Assembly (NCBI GenBank): GCA_027577595.1 | Contig: JANBRJ010000017.1 | Coordinates: forward strand, 62,001 to 126,000 | Direction of reading: 5' to 3' | Length of the DNA: 64,000 bases | DNA from: Coemansia sp. RSA 487 | Lineage: Eukaryota > Kickxellomycota > Kickxellomycetes > Kickxellales > Kickxellaceae | Part shown: positions 1-11,100 of the stretch, piece by piece | Position numbering within the stretch: the stretch's first letter is position 1 | Layout of the letters: the number at the start of each line of letters is the position of its first letter | The notes under the pieces: generated by a model | Seen by the model: the letters and a program-made list of their open reading frames with translations, nothing else | Database searches by the model: none | What the model was told of the DNA's origin: nothing | Program-made: the position numbers and the translations under genes

Positions 1-184
1 CCTTGATGTGGCCGCTGACGGATGTCATTGTTGCTGGCACGAATGTCCCCGATATCCTGTATTCAAAGTCATAGTTTTTGTTGTATTGGCTTGTGCCTTC
101 GCGTCTGGTTTGACGGCCTTGTCCGAGTATCTGCACGATGGCTTTTGCTTGAGACGGCTTTTCGGCCACGCACAGAACGCGCAT
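1..184 (-). CDS. TOP3: DNA topoisomerase III, N-terminal part (runs off left edge)
   Basis: The minus strand opens at an ATG at 184-182 and reads 61 residues to the window edge with no stop. It begins MRVLCVAEKPSQAKAIVQIL and continues with YNKNYDFEYRI and MTSVSGHIK. This is the Toprim-domain start of type IA topoisomerase III: the AEKPS motif carries the catalytic Glu, and the TSVxGH block is also typical. The enzyme passes single strands to resolve recombination intermediates together with a RecQ helicase (family knowledge). It is transcribed divergently from HAUS1, and the two start codons are 312 bp apart. Only the first tenth or so of the protein is present, so completeness cannot be judged. 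Confidence 0.88.
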   Translation of the reverse strand, partial: MRVLCVAEKPSQAKAIVQILGQGRQTRREGTSQYNKNYDFEYRISGTFVPATMTSVSGHIK

Positions 185-496
185 TTCAGTCAAAAACAAA
201 AAACAGGGGTGGAAAGGTGGAAAGTAGGTAGAGATTTAAACAAAAAAAAAAATAAACAGGAAACAAAGAGAAAGATGTTTGGAAAGCGAGAAAAAAAAAG
301 CTGCTGCGCAAATTGAATGTTTGGTGGAAAGAAGAGGTGGATGGAGGAGGGAGGGGAGGAGAAATTGGTGGGCTGTGCAGCCAATGGCGAAATGCAACCT
401 TTCTTCAATATCAAAAAGCTCTGTTTGCTTTGCCCTTTTTCGCCATTCTGAATTTGTCTAGTATTTTTGTTTACTATAATCGTTTCTTACTAGCTA

Positions 497-1378
497 ATGG
501 ACACTGGGAATGTCGATGCAGGCAATGCAGCGCTGGTTGGCTGGGATGTTTTAGATAGCTGGCTCAAGGACCTGTATGCGCCCGACCTAGCGCCCATGGT
601 CACCAAGACACCGGTGCTGCAGCACCGGTTGAGCCAGCTTTACCGCATCGACAATATCACACGAGAAGCCAAGACGCTCGTATCCCAGATACAAAGCGAA
701 GCGACATCGGAGTACGTTGCGCTCTCGGCACAGCTACTCAAGATCCTGCAACCCGCACGCCTGGCGCCCTCCGACTTGCCACAGCCCACGGCTAAGGCGC
801 TCTCCGAGTTGTCGCAGATTGCAGTGGATCTCGGGCTATCTGGAACGCGCATAGAGGCGTTTGAGCGCGCAGTGGCCGCCCAGACCATGAGTGCTTTTGA
901 GCAAAGACAGCGGATCGAGCGGGCGCGGGACCAAATACGCCAAGTGCAGCTCCGGATCCGTGCATCGCAGGAGAGGCAGCGACGGCTGCGCAAGCTCCTT
1001 GAAGCCCGCCAGTCGGATGCCCCGATCGAGGAGCAGAAGACGCGCGAATGGCTGCGCAACTCGGCCATTGTTGCGCAGAAAAACGACGAGTACCGCGCAC
1101 GGCTGGAACAGTTGGAAGCAGCGTCGTCCACGGGACACGGACGAGGAGGTGGGGAGCTGGAGTATATAAAGATAAAGGAGCTCGACTCAAGCGTCGATGA
1201 GTTGCAAAAGGCTGTCGATGAAAGGAAAAGCACGTGCGCTGGATACTCGGCGTTGCCACCCGACATTCAGCTGGCGTATGTCAAGCTTGAGGAGGCTAGG
1301 CAGACGCTGGAGCAGCTACGCACCGACTGCGAGAACGCTGTGGCTGCAGCGTTTACAACAACGGCCAAACGGGCGTAA
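497..1378 (+). CDS. HAUS1: HAUS augmin-like complex subunit 1
   Basis: A 293-residue, mostly helical protein, close to the 278 of human HAUS1. Near the N-terminus it has W..LDSWLKDLYAP, matching the conserved W-x-WL-x-x-Y start of HAUS1. Long coiled-coil stretches follow (about residues 110-220), and the C-terminus has YSALPPDIQLAYVKLEEAR, the counterpart of the Y-LMPNPSLAQVKIEEA block of animal HAUS1. Augmin recruits gamma-tubulin to the sides of existing microtubules in the spindle (family knowledge). A second augmin subunit, HAUS6, lies at 46-48 kb, which supports the call. The ATG follows a pyrimidine-rich stretch ending in CTTACTAG, so an intron in the 5' leader is possible. Confidence 0.8.
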   Translation: MDTGNVDAGNAALVGWDVLDSWLKDLYAPDLAPMVTKTPVLQHRLSQLYRIDNITREAKTLVSQIQSEATSEYVALSAQLLKILQPARLAPSDLPQPTAKALSELSQIAVDLGLSGTRIEAFERAVAAQTMSAFEQRQRIERARDQIRQVQLRIRASQERQRRLRKLLEARQSDAPIEEQKTREWLRNSAIVAQKNDEYRARLEQLEAASSTGHGRGGGELEYIKIKELDSSVDELQKAVDERKSTCAGYSALPPDIQLAYVKLEEARQTLEQLRTDCENAVAAAFTTTAKRA

Positions 1379-1515
1379 AATCAGTTAATCAAGAGCATAT
1401 CATTATTATTATCATTATTATAGAGCTTGCGCGGCTTTGAAAGTGTATTTATTTTTTACTTAACGTCCACCAAACCCCCTTCCCCGCAGTAACCAAGCTT
1501 TTCTTTTTCTTCCCT

Positions 1516-1553
1516 TGGCTTTTGGCTTTTGGCTTTTGGCTTTTGGCTTTTTG
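1516..1553 (+). repeat. Short tandem repeat, TTTTGGC unit
   Basis: About five back-to-back 7-bp units of TTTTGGC lie in the leader of the next gene, 20-60 bp before its ATG. This is a simple tandem repeat. It reads as an open frame (repeated FGFWL-like residues) only by chance and lies outside the likely coding sequence. Confidence 0.8.
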
Positions 1554-1574
1554 CGTTGCTTTACTTTTTTTCAA

Positions 1575-2366
1575 ATGTCCAGCCCTTCTTCCGCGCTGAC
1601 AACGGCTCCGCTAGAACCGTGTCGCAGGCGACGCCTCTTCTCTCGCCGCGAGCTACGGCACAACGGCACATACGTTGTACAGGTCGGGTCGCAAAACGTC
1701 CTGGAGAAGCGCGGCGGCAGGTACACATATGCCGAGGCTGCCAACAACAAGCACTCGCTGGACACAGAGAGCTGCACCGACGACCCAGATGCCATTGTGT
1801 CTGGCGAGACACCATCACTACGGTTGGATCACGTTGCATCCACGGCAGACGTCAACGAACCAAAGGGCAGCAAGGATCCATTACATTATCAGGGCAGAAG
1901 ACGTAAGATGATGCATGTCTCCCAGGGCGCACGCCGTTTGCTTGAATCGTCCAGGAATGTTGGAAGCAGCCGACAGCAGCAGCGACACAAGAACCGACGG
2001 CTGACAGGCATCACCACGGTTGCTGCTGCTGCCAAAACAGCGCCACTTGACCATTGCGCCTGGTCGCCCACGCAGCTGCCACCCCCGCTGGATATCGACA
2101 GATCAATTCTCTCGTTTCCAGAATCGCCACGCGCGTCGCCTGCACAGCAACCGCTAAGCGCAAAGTCGCAACGGCTCCGTCGGCCTCCGCCCAAAGCCGC
2201 TGCCCCCACCAGCAGCATTGGAGCTTCTGCGTCGCTCGACAAAAGGAAATTGCACTTGCATCTGACGCCGCTGCGTGAAGTATCCGGAAGACTCAGATCG
2301 CTCCACAGCAATGGTGCCCCTCCTCCTCCTCCATTGTTTGATCTTTCAAAGCATCCCAAGCCGTGA
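1575..2366 (+). CDS. Hypothetical basic, low-complexity protein
   Basis: A 263-residue protein from the first ATG (MSSPSSALTTAPLEP). The frame is open further upstream, but only through the TTTTGGC repeat and without an ATG. The protein is rich in Arg, Ser, Pro and Gln, with basic patches (CRRRRLFSRRELR near the start, QGRRRKMMH, QRHKNRRL, QRLRRPPPK) and a run of five prolines near the C-terminus. No enzyme motif, signal peptide or membrane segment is visible. It is probably disordered and possibly nuclear. GC content and codon use match the neighbouring real genes, which is the main reason to believe it is expressed. No family was recognised. Confidence 0.55.
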   Translation: MSSPSSALTTAPLEPCRRRRLFSRRELRHNGTYVVQVGSQNVLEKRGGRYTYAEAANNKHSLDTESCTDDPDAIVSGETPSLRLDHVASTADVNEPKGSKDPLHYQGRRRKMMHVSQGARRLLESSRNVGSSRQQQRHKNRRLTGITTVAAAAKTAPLDHCAWSPTQLPPPLDIDRSILSFPESPRASPAQQPLSAKSQRLRRPPPKAAAPTSSIGASASLDKRKLHLHLTPLREVSGRLRSLHSNGAPPPPPLFDLSKHPKP

Positions 2367-2458
2367 TCTTCGTATTCCAGTTTAGCTCGCTGTACTATTA
2401 AAACCTTTAGAGTATAACTGAGAGGGGGAAGCCAATATATATCTAAACGACCTTTTGT

Positions 2459-3733
2459 TCACGAGGTGGTTCCAGAGGATGCGTCGGCCTTCTTCCGCTC
2501 CTCTGTTGCGATTGACGCAGCAATATCACGCATATTCTCTGCTGGATCCGCACCGGCAGTTTTGGCGGCGGCGGCGGCGTGACGCTTCTGCAGAATCTCC
2601 TTGATGAAGAACTCGCCCGCCTTGTACGACGAGCGCACAAGCGGGCCACTTGCGGTGTAAAGGAACCCAAGCTCATTGCCAACAGCCTCCCAATGGCTGA
2701 ACTTCTCGGGCGTCACGTACTCGTGAACCTTCATGTGCCGCTTAGTCGGACGCATGTACTGGCCCAGCGTGACGATGTCGACACCCGCCGTGCGCAAATC
2801 CTTCATGGTTTGCATCACCTCTTCGTCGGTCTCGCCCACGCCCAGCATGATCGACGACTTTGTCAGCAAGGTAGGCTTGGTTTTTTTGACATGCTCGAGC
2901 ACAAACATCGACTGCTTGTAGTTGGCCCTGCGGTCGCGCACCATGCGCTGCAGCTGCTCGACGGTCTCGATATTGTGCGCGTAGACGTCGAGCCCCGAGA
3001 GTGCTACGGGCTCGATCAGATCAGGCTGGCCCTGGAAGTCAGGCGTCAGGCACTCGATCATCATGTGGGGCGCCATTTCGCGGATCCTTTGGACCGTTTG
3101 CGCAAAATGCGCCGACCCAAAGTCCGCCAGATCGTCTCTATCCACGGATGTCAGCACAATGTAGTCCAGCCCCCATGCAGCCAGCGCCCTTGCAACGTTC
3201 TCCGGCTCCATGGGATCCAGCGGTGCCGGCGCCTTGCTGGTTTTAACCGAGCAGAACCTGCATCCACGGGTGCACGTGTCGCCCATGATCATAATGGTGG
3301 CGGTGGCCGTTCCGTGCTTGCCGCCGCCCCAGCATTCGCTCATGTTCGGGCACCGCGCCTCCTCGCACACCGTGTGTAGCTTCAGGTCCCTTAGGGCTTT
3401 ACGGATCTTTGTCACATTGCCGCCCATAGGGATATCGGTCTTCAGCCACCGCGGCAGCCGCGAGGTCCCAGGGACGCTGGTGGTTTGCATTGTGCTGGCT
3501 TTCTCTATTAGCTGGTCCGTTGTTAGTGGATCTGAAAGCCCGCCGATAAAGTCGCCGAACCCTGGCCCGTTCTTCAGCTTGCTTGCAAACTCCTTGCTGC
3601 GCTGCGAATCAGTGGATTCCTTTGGGCTCTTTTTGTTGACCTCTGATGCGAGATAGCGGCGGGCTACGGGCAATAGGCGAGGCTGCTTGGCTGCCGTCGA
3701 AGCAGCGTTCCGACCAAGCGATAGAATGTTCAT
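2459..3733 (-). CDS. LIP5: Lipoyl synthase, mitochondrial
   Basis: A 424-residue radical-SAM enzyme that inserts two sulphurs into octanoyl groups on lipoyl domains in the mitochondrial matrix. Both [4Fe-4S] sites are visible: the auxiliary cluster [12 protein letters not shown] (Cys123, 128, 134) and the radical-SAM triad CTRGCRFC (Cys154, 158, 161). Other family blocks include the TSVDRDDL and [11 protein letters not shown] stretches and a C-terminal [10 protein letters not shown]. An ATG 45 codons upstream is in frame, but the stretch after it looks like leader DNA. Starting at [12 protein letters not shown] gives a normal Arg-rich, hydroxylated mitochondrial presequence (about 30 residues), so this start was chosen. 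Confidence 0.95.
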   Translation of the reverse strand: MNILSLGRNAASTAAKQPRLLPVARRYLASEVNKKSPKESTDSQRSKEFASKLKNGPGFGDFIGGLSDPLTTDQLIEKASTMQTTSVPGTSRLPRWLKTDIPMGGNVTKIRKALRDLKLHTVCEEARCPNMSECWGGGKHGTATATIMIMGDTCTRGCRFCSVKTSKAPAPLDPMEPENVARALAAWGLDYIVLTSVDRDDLADFGSAHFAQTVQRIREMAPHMMIECLTPDFQGQPDLIEPVALSGLDVYAHNIETVEQLQRMVRDRRANYKQSMFVLEHVKKTKPTLLTKSSIMLGVGETDEEVMQTMKDLRTAGVDIVTLGQYMRPTKRHMKVHEYVTPEKFSHWEAVGNELGFLYTASGPLVRSSYKAGEFFIKEILQKRHAAAAAKTAGADPAENMRDIAASIATEERKKADASSGTTS

Positions 3734-4170
3734 TTGTAAACGAGCTTCAATATAAAAAAGTTGTAATAATTTACTTTCTAGAAAAGAGCACTGAAGAATA
3801 ACCAAGAGATAAATAATGGAGAAGGTAAAGGTGGAGGAGGAAGAGAGAGAAAAAAAACGTGGCAACATGGCCTCTTCCTTTTAACAAGCAAACTCCACTG
3901 TGCTAGAAAAAAAAAATTACGCTTTCCCAGCACTCATTTTATCTTGAAGAGATCAAAGAAATAAGGCCCCTCCGTTTAATCGCCGCGGAATATATTCAGC
4001 ACTTTGTTACTCATGCTGCTAAAGTCGCCGCAGTTTCCTCCAGCCAACAAACCCAATACTTTCCGGTCCTTTTTATGGTTCAGATACATTTTAAATACAA
4101 AAATTGGTAGCAAAGCATTCAACTACTCAAGCTATCTAGATAGAGGGTGTAAAACAAATGATTGCATCAG
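3734..4170. other. Intergenic, LIP5 upstream region
   Basis: This 437-bp AT-rich stretch holds the LIP5 promoter and the region downstream of the next minus-strand gene. A-rich tracts are present. No ORF, RNA gene or repeat could be supported. Confidence 0.6.
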
Positions 4171-4518
4171 CTAGCGCTTGTGGTTCTGTTCAAGCTTATC
4201 AAGCTCTTCCTTTAGGTCATCTATCTTGGCCTCTGTCTCCAAGCGCACTTCGTCAAAATACAGTTTGCTCCATACCGCCTGAAGCGCCATGTACGTCAGG
4301 GCGCTCCACAGGAAAATAGTTGCCACAGGCTTGCCATATGCTTTGAGAACCCCGATCTCTTCAAACCCCTGGTGGCTATCCTTCTTATCGTTGCTTTGCG
4401 GTTCTTGCTGTCCAGAGGCTTGGTGAGAAGCCGAATAGAACCGCTGTGCTACTTTGATGTTTGTTGCTGGCATGCAGAAAGGCTGCCGGACACGGTACAG
4501 CCGTGTCAATTTGTCCAT
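4171..4518 (-). CDS. Small mitochondrial inner-membrane protein, INA17-like
   Basis: A 115-residue protein with three parts. The N-terminus is basic and Ser-rich with an R-F-Y motif, like a cleavable presequence. One membrane helix follows at about residues 68-85 (PVATIFLWSALTYMALQAVW). A charged coiled coil ends the protein (SKLYFDEVRLETEAKIDDLK onward). This order, with aromatic residues leaving the helix straight into an E/K-rich coiled coil, resembles yeast Ina17, an assembly factor for the F1Fo-ATP synthase peripheral stalk. Overall identity is too low to be sure. Another single-pass mitochondrial assembly factor is equally possible. It is divergent from UTP17. Confidence 0.5.
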   Translation of the reverse strand: MDKLTRLYRVRQPFCMPATNIKVAQRFYSASHQASGQQEPQSNDKKDSHQGFEEIGVLKAYGKPVATIFLWSALTYMALQAVWSKLYFDEVRLETEAKIDDLKEELDKLEQNHKR

Positions 4519-4974
4519 TACACGAAATTATAGCAAGGTGCTGATAAAATAAAACTACTGTTTTGTGGAAGAAAAGAGATGGGCATGTATTTCGTGACTT
4601 TCATTTTTTTCCTAAGAAAGAAAGAGGGGCGAAGAATCGCCAAGCACTTTGCTGAATCATGTAAATATGGGCAGATCTAATTGATCACAGCCCTCTGATC
4701 AACGCAAAAGAAAAAAAAAGATTCTAAAAGTTTTTGGATACAGATAAATGCTGTTCTTGCTCTGGCACTTTGGATCTGTCTTGTCTCTAAAAAGATACTG
4801 TGTTTCTTTCCTTCCTCCCTTCTCTTGGTTATAACGTTTGTTTTTTTTGTTTTAAAAAAAAAAAAAAACGTTTGCTGTCAGCGTCTTCTTTTTTTTTTTA
4901 TCTATTTGTTTGTTATTACTCTGCATTCTGTTTATTTCCTTTAAAAGCTTCCGCCAACTCTTGCAAACCTAGAA
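4519..4974. other. Divergent promoter region with long T and A tracts
   Basis: A 456-bp shared upstream region of the INA17-like gene and UTP17. The UTP17-side leader is strongly T-rich with an A13-class tract near 4855-4868. No further feature seen. Confidence 0.6.
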
Positions 4975-7900
4975 ATGGCAGGCAAAAAGATAGCCAAAGT
5001 AGCTTCGCCAGAGAAGCACACCAATGACAAAAAGAAGAAAAGGAATAACAGACCAGCACAGCTGGATCTTGAGAAGCTAGCCAGCCAGAGCGTCAGCGTC
5101 AGTAGTCACAGCCATGGGTCCAACGATGCTACGCAGACCCCGATCGTCGAGGCCACAATATCCACGCAGAACACCGATCTATACCGTGCGGTAGAGCTAA
5201 AGCTTGTAAGCGGTGGGGCATTGACCAACGATCCCATAGTGTTCAGCGCAGACTCATCGTTATTTTACCTAGCCAAGGACAACGCTGTGGCCGTGTACAA
5301 TGTGCAGAACGCCGAGATGGTGCAAAACTTTACGCTCCAGCAGCAGCACCAGCACCGCCAGGGAATGAGTGCTCTGGTTAGCGGCAAGACCAAACCCACG
5401 GCGATCCACGCGCTGGTTGGCGACCCAGACCAATCCCACCAAGGCCACCGCGTATACACGTTCTCTGCTGATCACCGTGCCAGACTCTGGGATGCCGATA
5501 CCGGCGAACTCATACACACGTGGGACCTCGGGTGCACGGTGGAGCACGCGGTGGCCGATCCGACGGCACCAAATGTGTTCTACTGCGCAGTGCGCCGCAG
5601 CAGCGGAGCCAAGACAACCGAGCAGTCGCGCGACCGGTGCAAGTACACAATCGACAGAATCGTGCTCAGCCGCGAGGACGCGAGAGCCACAATGGATGTG
5701 CAGCAGCCACTGATGCGCGCAGCCGGCGTGCTCGGACTCACTGTGCGGAGCGACGGGCGGTGGATCGCAGCGTACTCCAAGTTCCGCGTGTACCTGGTGC
5801 ACCTGCGCGGGAGCGGCAAGCCTGTGCGGCACCGGTGGCGCATGGTGGAGCGCATCTCTGCGGTATCGTTCCGGCCCGGCGAGCCTGTCCTTGCTGTGGG
5901 CGACTGGCGCGGGCGGATCGTGTTCTGGTTCTGCTTGGACGATGACATCGACAAGGACACCGAGGACCGACACATTGTGCGGCAGCCGCACCACTGGCAC
6001 GCGCACCGCGTCAACGCCGTCACGTTTACCGAAGACGGCGCAACCATGCTCTCGGGCGGCGAGGAAGGCGTGCTTGTTTTCTGGCGCCTCGAGACCGACT
6101 TGCGCGACTACTTGCCCCGCCTGGGCAGTGATATCCTGGGCATCGCCGTCAGCCCCGACCAGATGTACTACGCAGTGACGCTGCGCGACAACACAATCAG
6201 CGTGTTCTCGGCAATGAACCGGTCGCTTGTGTCGTCGCTGCAGGGCCTCAAGTTTGCCGAGCGCACAACGACGAAGAAGGCGCTTGATATGCCGCAAGAC
6301 AGCGGTGAGGCAATGCAGTCGGACCATATGCGCCGCATGGCGCGGCTCCTCGACAACGACCCGTTTACCACCGGCATCGTGGTGCATCCGTCCACTCGCT
6401 CGCTGGTGCTCAACGGCGAGCCCGGGCACCTGCAGGTCTTCAACCACGCAGCTGACCGCCACTTGGCAAGCATCGAGGTCGCCTCCTTCAACAGGATCTC
6501 GGGCACCACTTCGGCAGAGGCCGTTGCGCGCGTGTCGCAGCCGCACGTCGATCTTGTCAGGTACAGCACCGACGGCACATGGATGGCCACGGTTGACTCG
6601 CGCAAGAACGAGACTCGTGCAGCAACGGCTGCTGGCGCTACCAGCGTGTGCTACCTCAAGTTCTGGAAACTCGATCCTGCCACGCAGTCGTACCGTCTGG
6701 TCTCGCGCATCGACAACCCGCACACGCATGGGGTGCGCGATATCGCCTTCCAGCCAGTGGTCCGTCGGCCTGGCACCAGTGACTCCGAGCCCTCGATGGG
6801 GCTTTTGTGCGTGAGCACGGGCTGCGACCATGCGTTCCGCGTCTGGGAGCACCGCACAGTATCGAGCCACCACAACGGCACTAGCCTGAGCGTCTGGAGC
6901 TGTCGCAGCACTGCACAGTACCGCGGGATGCAGCCACACGGAGCCGCTTTTTCCGCTGACGGATCAACGCTTGCAGTGACGTTCGGTAGCACCGTAACAT
7001 TGTGGGACGCCGCCGCTGGTTCCCAAGGCCCGTCAGCTCCTGTAGGTACGCTAGTGGCTAGCGCGCTCGTGCCCCCGCTAACAGGCGTGTCTTTCGTCGG
7101 GGCATCGCACTACCTGTGTACATGGTCCGGCGAGCGGCTCGATATGTGGAACATGCTGACGGGGTCGATCTGGTGGACGCAAGTGATGAGCATCCAAGAT
7201 GTGTTTGTGCACCAAAGGGCGGCCTTGGTGGCTGTGGCAGCGTACCAGATCCCGCAGAGCTCAACGGCATCGGTCATGGTATACGCGCCGCGGTCGCCAA
7301 ACCCGCTATTGGCGCTACAACATCCGGGAGGAATCGAGGCCGTGGCTCTGGTACCGTCGTCATCGTCCAAATCATCATCGGGCCGCAGTCGGCCGCACAC
7401 AGAGCACGGCCAGCTGAAGCCCGATCCGCTGGACTCTAACGCCCTTGTCGTGCTTACCCCGCAGGGTTTGATTAACGTGTATTCGGCCGAGTCGGAGTTC
7501 TCCGCCTTTGCACGCGCTACGCAAGCACTGCGCACATCCGTCGATCCCACCGATGTCGAATCGTCGGCTCGCCCGATGGAAAGCGCGGTGTTCTCCTCCA
7601 TCTTTGGCAATACGCCCAGCATAGCACCGCAAAACCAGAAAGCGCTGGCTCCTAATGCTCATACCCAGCATGTGCGGTCGGCCCTGCGGCTGGTCAGATC
7701 CGCAGTCCAGTCGTCTTATGTCAATGCACCGCACCATGTGCTGCCTCCTGTATCTTCGCTGTTCACCCAGTTCGTCTCGTCCCAGCTGCTCCCAGCCACC
7801 ACAACCACCAACGACGCATTGGCAAAGAATGACACTGCTGGCTCAAACGTTGCTGCTACGAATAATGGCGCTGACTCTGACATTGAGATGCTGGACGATG

Positions 7901-7992
7901 ACGGTGCTGAACCAGCGTCGCGCTCAAACATCAGTGACGCTGTCGAGTTCTTCGCCACAATGAGCCACGAGTTCCGTAAAACCAAAGCATAG
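4975..7992 (+). CDS. UTP17: WD40 U3 snoRNP protein UTP17/WDR75
   Basis: A 1005-residue WD-repeat protein that acts in the t-UTP/UTP-A subcomplex of the small-subunit processome in the nucleolus (family knowledge). The N-terminus is lysine-rich (MAGKKIAKVASPEKHTNDKK), as expected for nucleolar targeting. WDR75 landmarks then follow in order: PIVFSADSSLFYLAKDNAVA, RLWDADTGELI, PGEPVLAVGDWRGRIVFW, HWHAHRVNAVTFTEDG, LSGGEEGVLVFWRLET and LPRLGSDILGIAVSPDQ. The last three match human WDR75 closely. A second propeller covers the middle. The C-terminal 250 residues are helical and Ser/Thr-rich with an acidic DIEMLDDDGAEP patch. It has no intron and is moderately GC-rich. Confidence 0.9.
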   Translation: MAGKKIAKVASPEKHTNDKKKKRNNRPAQLDLEKLASQSVSVSSHSHGSNDATQTPIVEATISTQNTDLYRAVELKLVSGGALTNDPIVFSADSSLFYLAKDNAVAVYNVQNAEMVQNFTLQQQHQHRQGMSALVSGKTKPTAIHALVGDPDQSHQGHRVYTFSADHRARLWDADTGELIHTWDLGCTVEHAVADPTAPNVFYCAVRRSSGAKTTEQSRDRCKYTIDRIVLSREDARATMDVQQPLMRAAGVLGLTVRSDGRWIAAYSKFRVYLVHLRGSGKPVRHRWRMVERISAVSFRPGEPVLAVGDWRGRIVFWFCLDDDIDKDTEDRHIVRQPHHWHAHRVNAVTFTEDGATMLSGGEEGVLVFWRLETDLRDYLPRLGSDILGIAVSPDQMYYAVTLRDNTISVFSAMNRSLVSSLQGLKFAERTTTKKALDMPQDSGEAMQSDHMRRMARLLDNDPFTTGIVVHPSTRSLVLNGEPGHLQVFNHAADRHLASIEVASFNRISGTTSAEAVARVSQPHVDLVRYSTDGTWMATVDSRKNETRAATAAGATSVCYLKFWKLDPATQSYRLVSRIDNPHTHGVRDIAFQPVVRRPGTSDSEPSMGLLCVSTGCDHAFRVWEHRTVSSHHNGTSLSVWSCRSTAQYRGMQPHGAAFSADGSTLAVTFGSTVTLWDAAAGSQGPSAPVGTLVASALVPPLTGVSFVGASHYLCTWSGERLDMWNMLTGSIWWTQVMSIQDVFVHQRAALVAVAAYQIPQSSTASVMVYAPRSPNPLLALQHPGGIEAVALVPSSSSKSSSGRSRPHTEHGQLKPDPLDSNALVVLTPQGLINVYSAESEFSAFARATQALRTSVDPTDVESSARPMESAVFSSIFGNTPSIAPQNQKALAPNAHTQHVRSALRLVRSAVQSSYVNAPHHVLPPVSSLFTQFVSSQLLPATTTTNDALAKNDTAGSNVAATNNGADSDIEMLDDDGAEPASRSNISDAVEFFATMSHEFRKTKA

Positions 7993-8031
7993 CTCTCTCT
8001 TTCTTTCTCTCTTTCTTTCTTTCTTTCTAGA
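7991..8031 (+). repeat. CT-rich microsatellite
   Basis: A run of CTCT/TTTC units directly after the UTP17 stop codon. It is simple-sequence DNA in the 3' region. Confidence 0.8.
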
Positions 8032-8160
8032 TTATTTCCAAAAAAAAAAACACATACATAACCATTTTTATCGTTTTCATTTGGGGAGGGGAGGGAGGAG
8101 GGTTTTTGATACCTCAGTCAAGAGTTTTTTATGTATAAATATAAAAATGATAGAAATGAT

Positions 8161-11100
8161 TCACTGTCTTCCGTTGGCTGCAGCCTCGCTGCGAGCAACA
8201 GCCATCGACGCAATATCCGCCGACGACTGCTGCGGTGTGTTTGCCGGAGTCGCTGGAGCCGCACGATTCAGGGCAATATGCGAGCGCACCAGATCACCCG
8301 ACGCCAGCGCCGCACACAGCGACAGTTCGCCCGCCATCACCGCCGCGCAAACGATGCGCGCCAACCGCTGCGCATTGGCGCCAGGAGTATCTGGATGCGG
8401 ACCGCGGCACTGGAGCATCTCCAGACATGCCGCTTGGGGCGGCAACGTCGTGCCGCCGCCAACGGTACCGACCTCAATGCTGGGCATGGTGCACGAGATG
8501 CGCAGATCCTGGCCATCGTTGGCCGGCTCCATCAGCGTGATACACATCGATGACTCGACGTTCTGCGCCGGATCCTGCCCCGTCGCCAGGTACACAGCCG
8601 TCAGCGTGTTCGCCGCATGCGCATTGAAGCCGCCGACCGACCCGGCCATCGCCGACCCAACAAGGTTCTTGCTCACATTAAGCGTGCACATCGCATCGAC
8701 GGTGGTCTTCAGCACGCGCCGCACCACATCGCCGGGGATCACCGCCTCCGCTGCCACCGATTTGCCGCGCCCCTCGATCCAGTTGATCGCCGCTGGCTTC
8801 TTGTCTATGCAATAGTTGCCAGACACAGAAACAACTATACAGTCAGCGAACCGCGCTTTGATGTGCGCCAGCGCCTTCTCGCATCCCTTCGATATCATAT
8901 TCATGCCCATCGCATCGCCAGTGAACGTCGCAAACCGCACAAACACAAGGCGCCCGGCAAGTACAACCTTTAGCGCGCGCAGCTTGGCAAACCTACTGGT
9001 CGACTGGAACGCCGTGCGCACTTCCTCCAGTCCACCGTCGCTTTCCAGCCACGCGCGCAGCTCGTTTGCGCGGCTCAGCGACGGTAGCTGCAAGCAAGGA
9101 CCACGAGTCATTCCGTCCTTGGTAAGCACCGTTGTTGCGCCGCCGCCAAGCGTAATGGCTTTGCATCCGCGCGACGTCGATGCAACTAGCGCACCCTCAG
9201 TCGTGGCCATCGGGATATGCAGCGTCTCGCCATCGATGCAAAAGGGTCCCGCAACGCCCACAGGAAGGGGCATTATGCCGATGACGTTCTCGCAGCACTG
9301 GCCATGCACCTTGCTGTAGTCGTAGTGGTGGTACGGGAGGTTCGATGACTCCAGGGTCCCCGACATTGACGCCCGCGAGATCAGCGCCCGCCGCACCTTG
9401 ATTGCGCGGATGTCGTCGCGTAAGTGCTTCTCCAGCGCGTACGGCGGAATAACCGATGCCTTGACCAGCTGGATCACCTCATCATCTGTCAGTCCACCGG
9501 GGCCCTGCGCTTCCAGCACGACACGGCACACCTCGAGCGACCGCATGCTCCCGCTCGCATCCGTATCGGCAGCAACTGGAGAAGAGATCCGCTCCTTCTT
9601 CATCACCATGTCGGTTGACGAGTCGACGCGGGGCACAAAGGAAGATAGTGCTGACGTCGAATGCAGCGCTATTCCATGTCCCGAGCCGTTGCCGCCCAGC
9701 TTGCGCGAAACAAGCTCAGCGCGAGCCGACTCTAGAGACTCCGCCGCTCTAGATAGCGACACTGCGGTCCGGACGTCCTCCAGGGAAGCATTGGCCGTGT
9801 GGTCGCCAAAGCTGTCCTCGCTCGATGCAACCGATGCAGACTGTGTGCGTCCGCTGTTCAGCGACGCCATCGATGGACTGCGCAGGAAGCCTTCAAGAGT
9901 ATCGGCGGAGTGCTTGGCGTCTTGCTGCGAGGAGGCCCGGAAAAAGGCCAAGTAGATGTTGAAGCTCAGCGACCCAACAACAGCCGCTGCCAGGAGCGCA
10001 ATCACCATGCTGCTGCTGTCCACGGAAGCAGCAGCCGCAGCTGCGGCGTTACGCCCATCGATGAACCAGCTGGAAACAGGGAGAACACGCACAACCGAAG
10101 GAGAGCCAGTCGCACTGGTGGATGCGTTTATCTCAGCGACCATGGCTACAATTGGCGCCGCAGCGCGATCCAGCGCTGGGAACCCCGTTGCTTCGACAAT
10201 AGCGTTCGTGGCCACTAGCGGCAATGCATCCGCTGGCTCGCTACGCATGTTGGCAAAAAACGAGTTGAGCGAAAACGCCCCCAGCATGTACCCGCACGAC
10301 TCGATGCACGAGATCAGAACAAACCCACCCAGAACCAACGACTTGAGCTGCCGGATCGTCTTGTTCTCGCTGCGCGTCTCATCGTCGCTCAGCGCCTTCA
10401 AGGCTATCTTCTTGTACAGCGCCGGCGAAACATCGTCAGAGACCGTCAGATCGTCCGCATCGTCTTCGGCAACAGACGAAAGCGCCTTGTTGCCACTGCC
10501 AATTATCCTGTTCTGTAGCCGCACACGGATTATGTCCAGCTTCAGCGTCAGCACGGCCGAGTACAGCGTAAACATAAACACTGCGTCGAACATCAGGATG
10601 AATGACATGATCAGACACACCTCGTGCAGCTGCGGCACGCCAGCAAACACGCCTATGGCCAGAATGCTGATCTCGAACAGATAGTCCTTGATAAGCCGCC
10701 CCGCGCACTTAGCGACGCCGCGCGACATCTGCGACTGGATTTGCGCAGGCGTAATAGTGGTGGTCAGCACATTGGGCGGGGCGTCAGCAACAGTGGCATC
10801 TGGGCGCTGCTGTTGGCGGTCCGAGTACGCCGCAAGCAGCACGGCGCGCGTCAGCGTCAAGTACTTGTCGAACCCGACGCAGATGATCAGGAACGGCAGG
10901 GCTTCGGTCAGCAGAACTACGTTGATTGAGTAGCCCAGGACGCGCATCGCCACAATGGCAAACACAAAGGCGCAGAAGCCTGAGAAAATCACCGACAGCG
11001 CCAGCGTGATCTGCGACCCGTACCGCCGCATCGTCACAAAAGTGTTGATGAATGTGCTGATAGTGATTGCGTAGCTCATGAATACAAGAAGCACCTCGCC

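Noticed and set aside
1515-1574. N-terminal extension of the unknown protein through the TTTTGGC repeat
   Set aside because: The extension starts at a TTG and is encoded by a tandem repeat. The first ATG is at 1575.
5269-6939. 556-codon open frame on the minus strand
   Set aside because: It lies wholly antisense to UTP17, whose WD40 protein is well supported. The frame is open only because of the GC-rich third positions of that gene.
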